NCBI RefSeq assembly: GCF_000719265.1
Contig: NZ_JOFL01000004.1
Coordinates: forward strand, 124,001-188,000
Origin: Streptomyces roseoverticillatus
GTDB lineage: Bacteria; Actinomycetota; Actinomycetes; Streptomycetales; Streptomycetaceae
Direction: 5' to 3'
DNA length: 64,000 nt
Within the stretch, counting starts at the first letter, position 1, and each line of letters begins with the position of its first letter. This document shows positions 36,385-44,856 of this stretch, piece after piece. The position numbers and the translations under genes were made by a program. Below the pieces are notes generated by a model, which searched no databases, was not told where the DNA came from, and saw only the letters and a program-made list of their open reading frames with translations.

Positions 36385-36705
36385 GTGGATGATGTGACGT
36401 CTCTTCTGGCCGCCGTGGACGCTTTCGCCGACCGGCTGCGTGCTCTGCCGCAGTCCCGTCTGAGCAGGGGGGCGGCCGCGGAGGCGCTGTCCCTGGCCCG
36501 GGAACTGGCGGCGCGGGCGCAGCGGATCGAGGAACCCGGGGCCGGGGTGCCCAGGGAAATGCCCGAGGCCGGAATGTTCGCGGTCGCCGACCAAGTGGCG
36601 GTGGCCGGTCACGATTTGGCCGAAGCGCTGACCGCCTCCGGCGGGGAGGGCGCGGGGGAGGCGGTGGCGCTGGTGGAGGCGGCGGCGCGGCGGTGCGGTT
36701 TGTAG
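36385..36705 (+). CDS. Small helical hypothetical protein
   Basis: The product is 106 residues, starting at GTG 36385. TAGGCT lies at 36373-36378 directly upstream with no RBS, so the mRNA is probably leaderless. It is almost wholly Ala/Leu/Arg helix (LLAAVDAFADRLRALPQSRL, AEALSLARELAARAQRIEE, ADQVAVAGHDLAEALTAS), suggesting a small helical bundle or coiled coil. No family is recognised. It is coding-like in codon use and ends just before the repeat element. Confidence 0.65.
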   Translation: MDDVTSLLAAVDAFADRLRALPQSRLSRGAAAEALSLARELAARAQRIEEPGAGVPREMPEAGMFAVADQVAVAGHDLAEALTASGGEGAGEAVALVEAAARRCGL

Positions 36706-36925
36706 GGGCCGTACGGGCCGGGGCGGCTTCGGCACCTCCCCCAGCTACCGCTGGGGGTACCCCCAGGTCCGCCGTTGCGGCTGATCGCCGCGGCGGCGGA
36801 TTCAAGGAGGCGAGCGCGCATCCTTAAGCTGCGCGGCAGGCATGGCGGTGAAGGGGGCACGCCCCTTCATTCCGCCGCCGCGGCGCGCAACCACAACCAA
36901 CGCATCCGGCGGTGCCGGACCGGCG
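36706..36925. repeat. Inverted-repeat element (copy C), rearranged
   Basis: It contains CTCCCCCAGCTACCGCTGGG (36736-36755, as at 801), a right-type arm with GCGGCTGATCGCCGCGGCGG (36777-36796), the hairpin AAGGGGGCACGCCCCTT (36851-36867), a left-type arm ATTCCGCCGCCGCGGCG (36869-36885) and GGCGGTGCC. Compared with copies A and D, the two arms are in swapped order. It lies between convergent genes. Confidence 0.65.
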
Positions 36926-36968
36926 CCAGGCCGTACGCCGTCAGGCCGCGCCGCCAGGCGTCATCGCG

Positions 36969-37856
36969 TCACAAGGACGCGATGACCCGGTCAGCCAGCA
37001 CATAGATCTTCTCCGTCCCGCAACCGAAGGTCAGCGCGTACGCGCCGGAGACCCCGGAGCCGCCCAGCAGGACCGGCTCCTCCCCGGCCCGCAGGGCGTC
37101 GGCGAGGTGTTCGGCGGTCTCGCGGTGACCGGGGGTCATGCAGACGGTGGTGCCGTCGGCGAAGACGTAGACGTCGAGCGTGCCGAGCGGGCCGGGGCGC
37201 ACGTCGGTCAGCGCGACGCGGGCCTGCGCGAGCTCGGTGAGCCGCTCCACGGTGGACTCGTGGTCGCCGGTGCGGGGCGCCGCGGGCGAGAAGTCGGGGT
37301 GGGAGGGGTGGCGGCGGCGCGCGGCGGCCAGCTCGGGGGAGTCCGCGGCCTCGGCCTCGGCCGCGGCGGCCTCGGAGTACTCGGCGAACTCCGCGAGCCC
37401 GGCGAGCTCCGTCAGCTCGGTCAGTTCGGCCGTCGGCTCCAGGCCCACCAGGTCGGCCTGGCGGGGCAGGTAGAGGCCGCCGTACGGGCCCTCGGCGAGG
37501 TCGTCGAGGCCGGCCAGGCCGCCCAGCAGGGAGGGGGAGTCCCCGGCTCCGCCGAGGTCGCGGGCCTCCTGCGCGGCCCAGAACGCGCGGGCCTCGGCGA
37601 GCTCCCGCTCGCGCTCCTCGGCGAGGGCGTCGGCGACGGCCGCCCGTATTTCCGCGAGCTCCGCACCGGGGGCGGTGCGCGCGGCGGGCACGGTGGCCTG
37701 CGCGGTGCGCTCGGCGGTGGCGGCCGTGGCGGCCGCGAGCTCGGCGCTCAGGGCGGAGATCTGGCGGCGCAGGCCGCGAGTGGCGTGCAGGGCGGCGGCG
37801 CCCGCGGCCGTCGCGGTGGCCGCGGCCAGCAGCAGGGCAAGGGACATGGCGCTCAC
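36969..37856 (-). CDS. Membrane-anchored coiled-coil protein of unknown function
   Basis: The product is 295 residues, starting at GTG 37856 behind GGGAG; ATG 37847 is an alternative. One N-terminal membrane helix (SLALLLAAATATAAGAAAL) is followed by a coiled coil (LRRQISALSAELAAATAATA, RAAVADALAEERERELAEAR). An acidic low-complexity section (ELTELTELAGLAEFAEYSEA) precedes a compact C-terminal domain of about 90 residues (TVERLTELAQARVALTDVRP, LDVYVFADGTTVCMTPGHRE, VYALADR-like end). No family is recognised. The N-terminal anchor has no signal cleavage site. Confidence 0.75.
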   Translation of the reverse strand: MSAMSLALLLAAATATAAGAAALHATRGLRRQISALSAELAAATAATAERTAQATVPAARTAPGAELAEIRAAVADALAEERERELAEARAFWAAQEARDLGGAGDSPSLLGGLAGLDDLAEGPYGGLYLPRQADLVGLEPTAELTELTELAGLAEFAEYSEAAAAEAEAADSPELAAARRRHPSHPDFSPAAPRTGDHESTVERLTELAQARVALTDVRPGPLGTLDVYVFADGTTVCMTPGHRETAEHLADALRAGEEPVLLGGSGVSGAYALTFGCGTEKIYVLADRVIASL

Positions 37857-38002
37857 TGACGTACTCCCGGTTGCTATGGATCCCCCAGATTCCTACCTCA
37901 GCTTGACGCCCTCTTTCTGGTGACCCCAGTGCAAAACGTCATGAAGCGGGCGGGACCTACGTCCCGGACGTTGTCCCTTCAACATCTCTGACCTGCGGAA
38001 AC

Positions 38003-38043
38003 GAATCGCCCCCGGGACGTTGGTCACATCCTGGGGGCGATTC
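38003..38043. terminator. Probable terminator downstream of the thiolase gene
   Basis: GAATCGCCCCC (38003-38013) and GGGGGCGATTC (38033-38043) form a perfect 11-bp stem with a 19-nt loop. The gap 37857-38222 otherwise holds promoter-like AT-rich sequence near 37890 and the repeat below. No gene is seen. Confidence 0.55.
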
Positions 38044-38118
38044 GGTCACGGTTGCGCAAGGTGCTCGGGAAGCCGTTCGCCGGCGGCGCGGTTGCTCGAC
38101 CGGCCCGGCTCAGGCGCT

Positions 38119-38238
38119 CGGCTCAGCTCAGCCGCTCGTGTTCGTGGTCGCGCTGAGCTTCGCCTTCGCTGCGGGCAGGTGCCGCCCTCGTGCCTCGGGC
38201 GACCCCTACCCTCCGCTGCGGCTCAGCTCAGCCGCTCG
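38119..38238. repeat. Direct repeat duplicating the thiolase stop region
   Basis: CGGCTCAGCTCAGCCGCTCG occurs at 38119-38138 and again at 38219-38238, exactly 100 bp apart. The second copy contains the last codons and TGA of the thiolase gene (minus strand ERLS-stop). Confidence 0.85.
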
Positions 38239-39443
38239 ATGACCATCGCCATGCCCTGGCCGCCACCCACGCACATCGTCTCCAGGCCGAACTGCTTGTC
38301 GTGCCACTGCAGCGAGTTGATGAGCGTGCCGGTGATGCGGGCGCCGGTCATGCCGAAGGGGTGGCCGACGGCGATGGCGCCGCCGTTGACGTTCAGGCGG
38401 TCGATGCCGATGCCGAGCGCCTGGTAGGCCGGGATGACCTGGGCCGCGAACGCCTCGTTGATCTCGACCAGGTCGATGTCGCCGATGCTCATGCCGGCCC
38501 GCGCCAGCGCCTGCTTGCTCGCCTCGACCGGGCCGAAGCCCATGATCTCGGGGGAGAGGGCGGAGACGCCGGTGGAGACGATCCGGGCCAGCGGGGTCAG
38601 GCCCAGCTCGCGCGCCTTCGTGTCCGACATGATCACCAGCGCGGCGGCGCCGTCGTTGAGCGGGCAGCAGTTGCCCGGGGTGACCAGGCCGTCCGCGCGG
38701 AACGACGGCTTCAGGCCCGCCACGCCCTCCAGGGTCACGCCCGCGCGCGGGCCGTCGTCCTTGCTGACGACCGTGCCGTCCGGAGTGGTGACCGGCGTGA
38801 TCTCGCGCTCCCAGAAGCCGGCCTTGATGGCCTCCTCGGCGAGGTTCTGCGAGCGGACGCCGAACTCGTCCATCTCCTCGCGCGAGATGCCCTTCAGACG
38901 GGCCAGGTTCTCGGCGGTCTGGCCCATCGCGATGTACGCGTCCGGGACCAGGCCGTCCTCGCGCGGGTCGTGCCACTCGTCGCTGCCCTGCTCGGCGCGG
39001 GCGGCGGTACGGGCCTCGGCCTCGGCGAAGAACGGGTTGTGGCTGCCTGGCATGCCGTCCGAGGAGCCGTTGACGGTGCGGGAGACCGTCTCCACTCCGG
39101 CGGAGATGAAGACGTCGCCCTCGCCGGCCTTGATGGCGTGCATCGCCATCCGGGACGTCTGCAGGGACGAGGAGCAGTAGCGGGTGATCGTGCAGCCCGG
39201 CAGGTGGTCCATGCCCATCTGCACGGCCACGATCCGGCCGAGGTTGTGGCCCTGCTCGCCACCGGGCAGGCCGCAGCCGAGCATCAGGTCGTCGATGTCG
39301 CGCGGGTCGAGCCCGGGGACCTTGTCGAGCGCGGCCTTGATGATCGTCGCGGTCAGGTCGTCGGCGCGCATCTCCTTCAGCGAGCCCTTGAAGGCGCGAC
39401 CGATGGGAGAACGGGCGGTTGAGACGATCACGGCTTCGGGCAT
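38223..39443 (-). CDS. Acetyl-CoA C-acyltransferase (thiolase)
   Basis: The product is 406 residues, starting at ATG 39443 (TGGAG 5 nt upstream; GTG 39446 possible). The nucleophilic Cys90 is in RYCSSSLQTS, NEAFAAQVIPAYQALGI, GGAIAVGHPFGMTGARI (catalytic His) and the second Cys in ETMCVGGGQGMAMVIE are intact. It shares the thiolase fold and normal length. It condenses or cleaves acyl-CoA with CoA, acting in fatty-acid degradation or acetoacetyl-CoA synthesis; the direction is not determinable. It is probably monocistronic. It carries the usual GGEQGHNLGR motif of the FadA/AtoB group. Confidence 0.95.
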   Translation of the reverse strand: MPEAVIVSTARSPIGRAFKGSLKEMRADDLTATIIKAALDKVPGLDPRDIDDLMLGCGLPGGEQGHNLGRIVAVQMGMDHLPGCTITRYCSSSLQTSRMAMHAIKAGEGDVFISAGVETVSRTVNGSSDGMPGSHNPFFAEAEARTAARAEQGSDEWHDPREDGLVPDAYIAMGQTAENLARLKGISREEMDEFGVRSQNLAEEAIKAGFWEREITPVTTPDGTVVSKDDGPRAGVTLEGVAGLKPSFRADGLVTPGNCCPLNDGAAALVIMSDTKARELGLTPLARIVSTGVSALSPEIMGFGPVEASKQALARAGMSIGDIDLVEINEAFAAQVIPAYQALGIGIDRLNVNGGAIAVGHPFGMTGARITGTLINSLQWHDKQFGLETMCVGGGQGMAMVIERLS

Positions 39444-39540
39444 CACGGCTCCAGGGCGTGAGAAAAGCAGGACTGGGTGGAAGTTACCCGTCCGTAGGGT
39501 GTTGGGTCACCGCTTGGTCACTGTGAGAGCGCTCACGGGC

Positions 39541-39850
39541 GTACGGCCCCGCTCGGTCAAGGATGCGCCCGCATCCTTGAATCCGCCGCGACGGCGATCA
39601 GCCACGACGGCGGAGTTCGGCGGTGCCGGGCCGGGTCGAGCCCGTAGGGCACCGCCGGATGCCACCGCTGTGGCTAGTCGCCGTCGCGGCGGATTGAAGG
39701 GGCCCGAGCCCCTTCACACCCGTGAGCCCGCCGGGCAGGACGTCGGCGCCCGGCGCCGAAGAGGCCCCCCGCACCGCCGGTGGCCGCCGCTGCGGCTGAT
39801 CGCCGTCGCGGCGGGATGAAGGGGCCGGAGCCCCTTCACGCCCGTGCGCC
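39541..39850. repeat. Large inverted-repeat element (copy D) with duplicated right half
   Basis: The left arm 39580-39605 (starts AATCCGCCGCGACGGCGATC) and right arm 39670-39695 pair at 24 of 26 positions. Flanking hairpins are GGATGC-GCCC-GCATCC (39561-39576) and TGAAGGGGCC-CGA-GCCCCTTCA (about 39695-39716). The right half recurs at about 39783-39838, again ending in a TGAAGGGGCC hairpin. It occupies the gap between the GDSL hydrolase and thiolase genes (tandem orientation). There is no gene in this 413-bp gap. Confidence 0.8.
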
Positions 39851-39856
39851 GACGCC

Positions 39857-40894
39857 TCAAGACCCCCGCGCCGCCCGTGACCACACGTGGTGCGGCGTCG
39901 GGTCCGTGTGGGCCGGGAGGCGCCGCCGCTTGCGGTGCTTGAGGAGCGCCCAGCGGCCCCGCGCCGCCGTGACCTCCGTGCCCGCCTCCGCCGCGGCCTC
40001 CGCCGCCGCCCGGGCCACCGGCAGGATGCCCTCGCGCCGGGCCGCGTCCGGCCGCTCCTCGTCCTCCGGCCAGAGGCCCAGCGCCGCGCACAGCGTCGGC
40101 AGGACGGCCATCGCGGCCGTCGCGTACCCCTCCGCGGAGGGGTGGAAGTTGTCCGGCCCGAACAGCTCCCGCGGGTTCGCCGCGAACTCCGGGCCGAGCA
40201 GGTCGCCCAGCGACACCGTGCGCCCGCCCGCCTCGATCACCGCTATCGTCTGCGCCGCGGCGAGCTGCCGGCTCAGCCGCCGGGCCACCCACCGCAGCGG
40301 CTGGTAGACGGGCTCGATCGTGCCGAGGTCGGGGCACGTGCCCACCACGACCTCGCTGCCCGCCTCCCGCAGCCGCCGCACCGCGTCCGACAGCAGCCGT
40401 ACGGAGCGCGCCGCCGGCATCCCGTGGGTGACGTCGTTCGCACCGATCATGATCACGCAGACGTCGGGCACCCGGTCCGTCTCGTCGATCAGGAGCGTGA
40501 CCTGCCGGTCCAGATCGTGCGAGCGCGCCCCGGACAGGGCGACGTTCCGCAGCTCCACGGGCCGCTCGGCGACCGCCGCGAGTCCGGAGGCGAGCAGCGC
40601 CCCCGGCGTCTGGCGGGGCCGGTGCACGCCCTGGCCCGCGGCCGTGGAGTCGCCGAGCAGGCCGAGCAGCAGCGGCTCGCGGCCGAGCCGGTGCACGAAC
40701 GCCGAGCCGTAGCGGCCGTCCGCGTGGGGCGGGGCGCCGTTGGAGCCGCCGACCACGCGGCGGGCCAGCCGCACCTCGGTGAGCAGGACGCCCGCCGCCG
40801 TGGCCCCGATCAGGCCGATCCCGCCGCCCCCGTAGGCAGCGGCCGCGGCGATCCGCCGGGCGACCCTCGCCCTCGACGTGGTGATGGGTGACAT
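39857..40894 (-). CDS. SGNH/GDSL-family hydrolase, membrane-anchored
   Basis: The product is 345 residues, starting at ATG 40894 behind GGAGGAGG. An N-terminal hydrophobic segment (AAAAYGGGGIGLIGATAAGV) is a signal anchor. SGNH blocks are LLGDSTAAGQGV (block I, nucleophile Ser), VALSGARSHD (block II-like), VIMIGANDVTHG (block III, Asn) and FHPSAEGYATAAMAVL (block V, His). A basic C-terminal tail of about 60 residues (KHRKRRRLPAH) is probably disordered. It is expected to cleave esters outside the membrane; the substrate is unknown. Confidence 0.92.
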   Translation of the reverse strand: MSPITTSRARVARRIAAAAAYGGGGIGLIGATAAGVLLTEVRLARRVVGGSNGAPPHADGRYGSAFVHRLGREPLLLGLLGDSTAAGQGVHRPRQTPGALLASGLAAVAERPVELRNVALSGARSHDLDRQVTLLIDETDRVPDVCVIMIGANDVTHGMPAARSVRLLSDAVRRLREAGSEVVVGTCPDLGTIEPVYQPLRWVARRLSRQLAAAQTIAVIEAGGRTVSLGDLLGPEFAANPRELFGPDNFHPSAEGYATAAMAVLPTLCAALGLWPEDEERPDAARREGILPVARAAAEAAAEAGTEVTAARGRWALLKHRKRRRLPAHTDPTPHHVWSRAARGS

Positions 40895-41070
40895 GGGCCG
40901 GACCTCCTCCGCAGCGCCGGTCACCGGGCTTCGCAGCACGGCCTCCGGGCCGCGTACGCGGTTTTACAAACACTTCATAAAAACACCGCACCCTTGCGAG
41001 GGCACGCTATGAGCAGGTTGCCCCGAGCGCCCGCTTCTGCAACGCGCCGTTGGAGCGGCCGGATGCGTTC

Positions 41071-41102
41071 TAGGCTGGCCGTATGGGTACGCGAGACCGC
41101 TA
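41071..41102 (+). promoter_or_regulatory. Promoter and possible leaderless mini-ORF before cystathionine beta-synthase
   Basis: TAGGCT at 41071-41076 is a -10 box. ATG 41082, at about the expected transcription start, opens a 6-codon frame (MGTRDR) ending with TAG 41100-41102 that abuts GTG 41103. A leaderless upstream ORF is a possible control device, but it has no Cys or Met run. Confidence 0.4.
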
Positions 41103-41126
41103 GTGCCCCCGACCGCGGAGATCACC

Positions 41127-42533
41127 GTGCAGTATCACGATTCGATGATTGAGCTCGTTGGCAACACCCCGCTCGTCAAGCTCAACAGCGTGACCGAAGG
41201 CATCAGGGCCACCGTTCTTGCCAAGGTCGAGTACTTCAACCCGGGCGGCTCCGTGAAGGACCGGATCGCCGTGCGCATGATCGAGGCTGCGGAGAAGTCC
41301 GGCGAGCTCAAGCCGGGCGGCACCATCGTGGAGCCGACCTCCGGCAACACGGGTGTCGGCCTCGCGATCGTGGCCCAGCAGAAGGGTTACAAGTGCATCT
41401 TCGTCTGCCCGGACAAGGTCTCCACTGACAAGATCAACGTACTGCGGGCGTACGGCGCCGAGGTCGTGGTCTGCCCGACCGCGGTCGACCCGGAGCACCC
41501 GGACTCGTACTACAACGTCTCGGACCGCCTCGTGCGCGAGACGCCCAATGCCTGGAAGCCCGACCAGTACAGCAACCCCAACAACCCCCTGTCGCACTAC
41601 TACTCCACCGGCCCGGAGATCTGGGAGCAGACGGAGGGGAAGATCACCCACTTCGTGGCGGGCGTCGGCACCGGCGGCACCATCAGCGGCACCGGGCGCT
41701 ACCTGAAGGAGATCAGCGACGGCCGCGTCAAGGTCATCGGCTCCGACCCGGAGGGCTCGGTCTACAGCGGCGGTTCGGGCCGTCCGTACCTGATCGAGGG
41801 CGTCGGCGAGGACTTCTGGCCCAGCGCTTACGACGGCACCGTCACGGACGAGATCATCGCGGTCTCCGACAAGGACGCCTTCCAGATGACGCGCCGCCTC
41901 GCCAAGGAAGAGGGCCTGCTGGTCGGCGGCTCCTGCGGCATGGCGGTCGTCAGCGCCCTGCGCGCCGCCGAGAGCCTCGGCCCGGACGACGTCGTGGTCG
42001 TCCTGCTGCCGGACAGCGGCCGCGGCTACCTGAGCAAGATCTTCAACGACGAGTGGATGGCGGACTACGGCTTCCTGGAGGAGGCCGGCGACGCCGCCCG
42101 CGTGGGCGACGTGCTGCGCCGCAAGGACGGCGGCCTGCCCTCCCTGGTGCACATGCACCCGGAGGAGACGGTCGGCGAGGCCATCGAGGTGCTCCGCGAG
42201 TACGGCGTCTCGCAGATGCCCATCGTCAAGCCGGGCGCGGGGCACCCCGATGTGATGGCCGCCGAGGTCATCGGCTCGGTCGTGGAGCGCGAGCTGCTGG
42301 ACGCCCTGTTCACCCAGCGCGCCTCCCTCTCCGACCCGCTGGAGAAGCACATGTCCGCGCCGCTGCCGCAGGTCGGCTCCGGCGAGCCCGTCGCCGACCT
42401 GATGGCCGTCCTGGGCGAGGCGGACGCGGCGATCGTGATCGTCGAGGGCAAGCCCAGCGGTGTGGTGAGCCGTCAGGACCTGCTGGCCTTCCTCGCGGAG
42501 GGCTCCGGCAAGGCCGGCAACGGCGCCAAGTAG
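41127..42533 (+). CDS. cbs: Cystathionine beta-synthase
   Basis: The product is 468 residues, starting at GTG 41127 with GGAG 6 nt upstream; GTG 41103 would add eight residues. The PLP Lys44 is in NPGGSVKDR, with EPTSGNTGVGLAIVAQQKGY, the phosphate loop GVGTGGTISGTG, and GSCGMAVVSALRAAE. A CBS-domain pair follows at about 330-460 (LVHMHPEETVGEAIEVLREY, IVEGKPSGVVSRQDLLAFL). Length and domain order fit cystathionine beta-synthase rather than plain cysteine synthase. It makes cystathionine from serine and homocysteine; the CBS pair may sense an adenosyl ligand. Confidence 0.94.
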   Translation: MQYHDSMIELVGNTPLVKLNSVTEGIRATVLAKVEYFNPGGSVKDRIAVRMIEAAEKSGELKPGGTIVEPTSGNTGVGLAIVAQQKGYKCIFVCPDKVSTDKINVLRAYGAEVVVCPTAVDPEHPDSYYNVSDRLVRETPNAWKPDQYSNPNNPLSHYYSTGPEIWEQTEGKITHFVAGVGTGGTISGTGRYLKEISDGRVKVIGSDPEGSVYSGGSGRPYLIEGVGEDFWPSAYDGTVTDEIIAVSDKDAFQMTRRLAKEEGLLVGGSCGMAVVSALRAAESLGPDDVVVVLLPDSGRGYLSKIFNDEWMADYGFLEEAGDAARVGDVLRRKDGGLPSLVHMHPEETVGEAIEVLREYGVSQMPIVKPGAGHPDVMAAEVIGSVVERELLDALFTQRASLSDPLEKHMSAPLPQVGSGEPVADLMAVLGEADAAIVIVEGKPSGVVSRQDLLAFLAEGSGKAGNGAK

Positions 42534-42837
42534 CACCGTCCGTGCCGGGGTTTCCCGGCCGCCGCGTGAACGGGGCGCGCACGGACGGGCCGTCAAAGGT
42601 ACGTATGCGTCACACGCCCGCAGTACCGGCTTAACAACGGTCCTGCATAGTGAGAGGTGCCGGCAGGGGCTCGCCCCGGGCCGGCACCGAAGCGGCGGCA
42701 GGACTTCCGGAGCGGCTCCCGGACTCCGCGGCCGCCCGGACGCGGCTCACCGGCCCTGACCCGGCCCGTGTCCTCGTGGGGGACCGCCGTCGTCCCGACC
42801 CCGGCCTCGGCCGGGGTGCGGCGGTCCCCTGCGCGTT
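42534..42837. terminator. Convergent gap with nested terminator hairpin
   Basis: The stem GGGGACCGCCG (42779-42789) with CGGCGGTCCCC (42819-42829) encloses a second stem ACCCCGGC/GCCGGGGT (42798-42805, 42810-42817). CCGTCCGTG near 42537 pairs with CGCACGGACGG near 42580, giving another hairpin just after the cbs stop. No gene is seen in these 304 bp. Confidence 0.6.
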
Positions 42838-43269
42838 TCACTCCCAGCCGGAGGCGCCGTCGTCCCGCTTCTGCCTGCCGCGCTGCCACGGGAACACCCC
42901 CGCCGCGTTCAGGGCGTTGACGCCCACGATCCCCGCCCAGCTCACCAGCAGCCCGGGCAGGTGCGCGTTCACCACGGCGATCGCGGACAGCGGGACGGCC
43001 AGCACCAGGGACGCCACGGCGAAGCCGAAACGCTCGCCGAAGCTCCCCGCGCCGGGACCGCCGGTGCGCGGCCGTCCCCCGCGGGCGACGGCCATCTGCG
43101 TCTCCGCCGCCTGCCGGCGCACCCGCCGGTCGATCGCGGCCTCCAGTTTCCGGTCGACCTTCTCCAGGAAGGCGTCGACCAGTTCGGCCTCGTACTCCGG
43201 GCCCAGTTCCTTCCGGGTCTCCAGGGTCGCGGCGAGATCCTTCTTCAGCTCATGGTCACGGGCCATCAT
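42838..43269 (-). CDS. Small two-helix membrane protein
   Basis: The product is 143 residues, starting at ATG 43269 (a second ATG follows at once). A charged cytosolic N-terminus of about 55 residues forms a helix (ELGPEYEAELVDAFLEKVDR, KLEAAIDRRVRRQAAE). Two membrane segments follow (FAVASLVLAVPLSAIAVV and LPGLLVSWAGIVGVNALNA), then a short basic tail. The family is unknown to me. Similar small proteins with N-terminal charged helices are common in Streptomyces. It is divergent from the acyl-CoA synthetase gene. Confidence 0.8.
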   Translation of the reverse strand: MMARDHELKKDLAATLETRKELGPEYEAELVDAFLEKVDRKLEAAIDRRVRRQAAETQMAVARGGRPRTGGPGAGSFGERFGFAVASLVLAVPLSAIAVVNAHLPGLLVSWAGIVGVNALNAAGVFPWQRGRQKRDDGASGWE

Positions 43270-43378
43270 GCTCAGGACGATACGGTCGGCAGGGCCCCGC
43301 GTCGCTGGGGCCAGCACCCGTATCCGCCGTAGGGGCAGCCCCGTCGCCGTGCCGGGGCGCCGCTGGAAGGAGCAGTCC

Positions 43379-44749
43379 GTGCCCGGACCGACCGAAGCTC
43401 TGCTCACCCACCTCGCTCCCGGAGCGGGAGAGGACCGGCCGGACGCCCTGAGCGTCGCCGGGCGGGCCTGCTCCCGCGAGCAACTGCTGGGCGCCGCCGC
43501 CGCGGTGGCGCACCGCATCGCGGGCGCCCCGGCCGTCGCCGTCCACGCCGACGCCTCCCTGGAGACCGTGGCGGCCGTCGTGGGCGGGCTGCTCGCGGGG
43601 GTGCCGGTGGTGCCGCTGCCGCCGGACGCGGGGCCCGCCGAGCGCGGCCACATCCTGCGTGACTCCGGCGCCGCCCTGGTGCTCGGCGGCGCCGACGGGC
43701 TGCCCTTGGACATCGGGGAGCGGGGCGACTGGTCCGGCGCCGAACCCGAGGCGGACAGCACCGCCCTGATCCTCTACACGTCCGGCACGACCGGTGCCCC
43801 CAAGGGCGCGCTGATTCCGCGCCGCGCGGTCGCCGCCGGCCTCGACGGGCTCGCCGAGGCGTGGCAGTGGACCGCCGAGGACACCCTCGTGCACGGCCTG
43901 CCGCTGTTCCACGTCCACGGCCTCGTCCTGGGCGTCCTGGGGGCGCTGCGCACGGGCTGCCGGCTCGTGCACACCGGGCGGCCGGCGCCGGAGGCGTACG
44001 CGGCGGCCGGCGGCAGCCTGTACTTCGGGGTGCCGACGGTCTGGTCCCGGGTGGTGCGCGAGCCGTCCGCGGCCCGGGAGCTGGCCAAGGCCCGGCTGCT
44101 GGTGTCGGGCAGCGCGGCCCTGCCCGCTCCCGTCTTCCGCGACCTGGAGGCCCTCACCGGGCAGCGCCCCGTCGAGCGCTACGGCATGACCGAGACGCTG
44201 ATCACCGTCTCCGCGCGGGCCGGCGGCGAGCGCCTGCCGGGCGCCGTGGGCACCCCGCTGCCGGGCGTCCGCACGCGCCTCGCGGCGGCCGAGGGCGGCA
44301 TCGGCGAGCTGGAGGTCTTTGGGCCGACGCTCTTCAGCGGCTACCTGGGCCGCCCGGAGGCCACGGAGGCCGCGCACACGGCCGACGGCTGGTTCCGCAC
44401 GGGCGACATCGCCGCGATCGAGGAGGACGGCACGCACCGCATCGTGGGCCGCGCCTCCACCGACCTGATCAAGTCCGGCGGCTACCGCGTCGGGGCGGGC
44501 GAGGTGGAGAACGCCCTCCTCGACCACCCGGCCGTCCGGGAGGCCGCCGTCGTCGGCGTCCCGCACGACGACCTCGGCCAGGAGATCGTGGCCTACGTGG
44601 TGGCCGACGGAGCGACGGAGAAGCAGCTGATCGACTTCGTGGCGGGGCACCTGTCCGTGCACAAACGGCCGCGCCGGGTCCGCTTCCTCGACGCCCTGCC
44701 GCGCAACGCCATGGGCAAGCCGCAGAAGAAACTCCTGCCCCCGCTGTAA
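43379..44749 (+). CDS. AMP-binding acyl-CoA synthetase
   Basis: The product is 456 residues, starting at GTG 43379 behind AAGGAG. ANL-family motifs are A3 LYTSGTTGAPKGALIP, A5 ERYGMTETLI, A7 GWFRTGDIAAIEEDG, A8 RASTDLIKSGGYRVGAGEVE and A10 PRNAMGKPQKKLL with the catalytic Lys. The short length (about 460) and GMTET resemble malonyl-CoA synthetase (MatB)-like members. It activates a carboxylic acid to its CoA thioester with ATP. The substrate is not determined. It sits alone before the MurR/RpiR regulator, separated by a hairpin. Confidence 0.92.
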   Translation: MPGPTEALLTHLAPGAGEDRPDALSVAGRACSREQLLGAAAAVAHRIAGAPAVAVHADASLETVAAVVGGLLAGVPVVPLPPDAGPAERGHILRDSGAALVLGGADGLPLDIGERGDWSGAEPEADSTALILYTSGTTGAPKGALIPRRAVAAGLDGLAEAWQWTAEDTLVHGLPLFHVHGLVLGVLGALRTGCRLVHTGRPAPEAYAAAGGSLYFGVPTVWSRVVREPSAARELAKARLLVSGSAALPAPVFRDLEALTGQRPVERYGMTETLITVSARAGGERLPGAVGTPLPGVRTRLAAAEGGIGELEVFGPTLFSGYLGRPEATEAAHTADGWFRTGDIAAIEEDGTHRIVGRASTDLIKSGGYRVGAGEVENALLDHPAVREAAVVGVPHDDLGQEIVAYVVADGATEKQLIDFVAGHLSVHKRPRRVRFLDALPRNAMGKPQKKLLPPL

Positions 44750-44772
44750 CGGAGAAATGGCTTCGGGGGGCT

Positions 44773-44806
44773 GCGCCGCCCTGCATAATTCCATGCAGGG
44801 CGGCGC
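44773..44806. terminator. Hairpin between synthetase and MurR/RpiR genes, terminator or operator
   Basis: A perfect 14-bp stem (GCGCCGCCCTGCAT 44773-44786, ATGCAGGGCGGCGC 44793-44806) has loop AATTCC. It lacks a T-tract. The core TGCATAATTCCATGCA, about 50 bp before the regulator start, could instead be an operator. Confidence 0.6.
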
Positions 44807-44856
44807 TGAGTGAATGACCACTGCCGCAGCGACCGCCGACGACCATGGAGGGCCCG

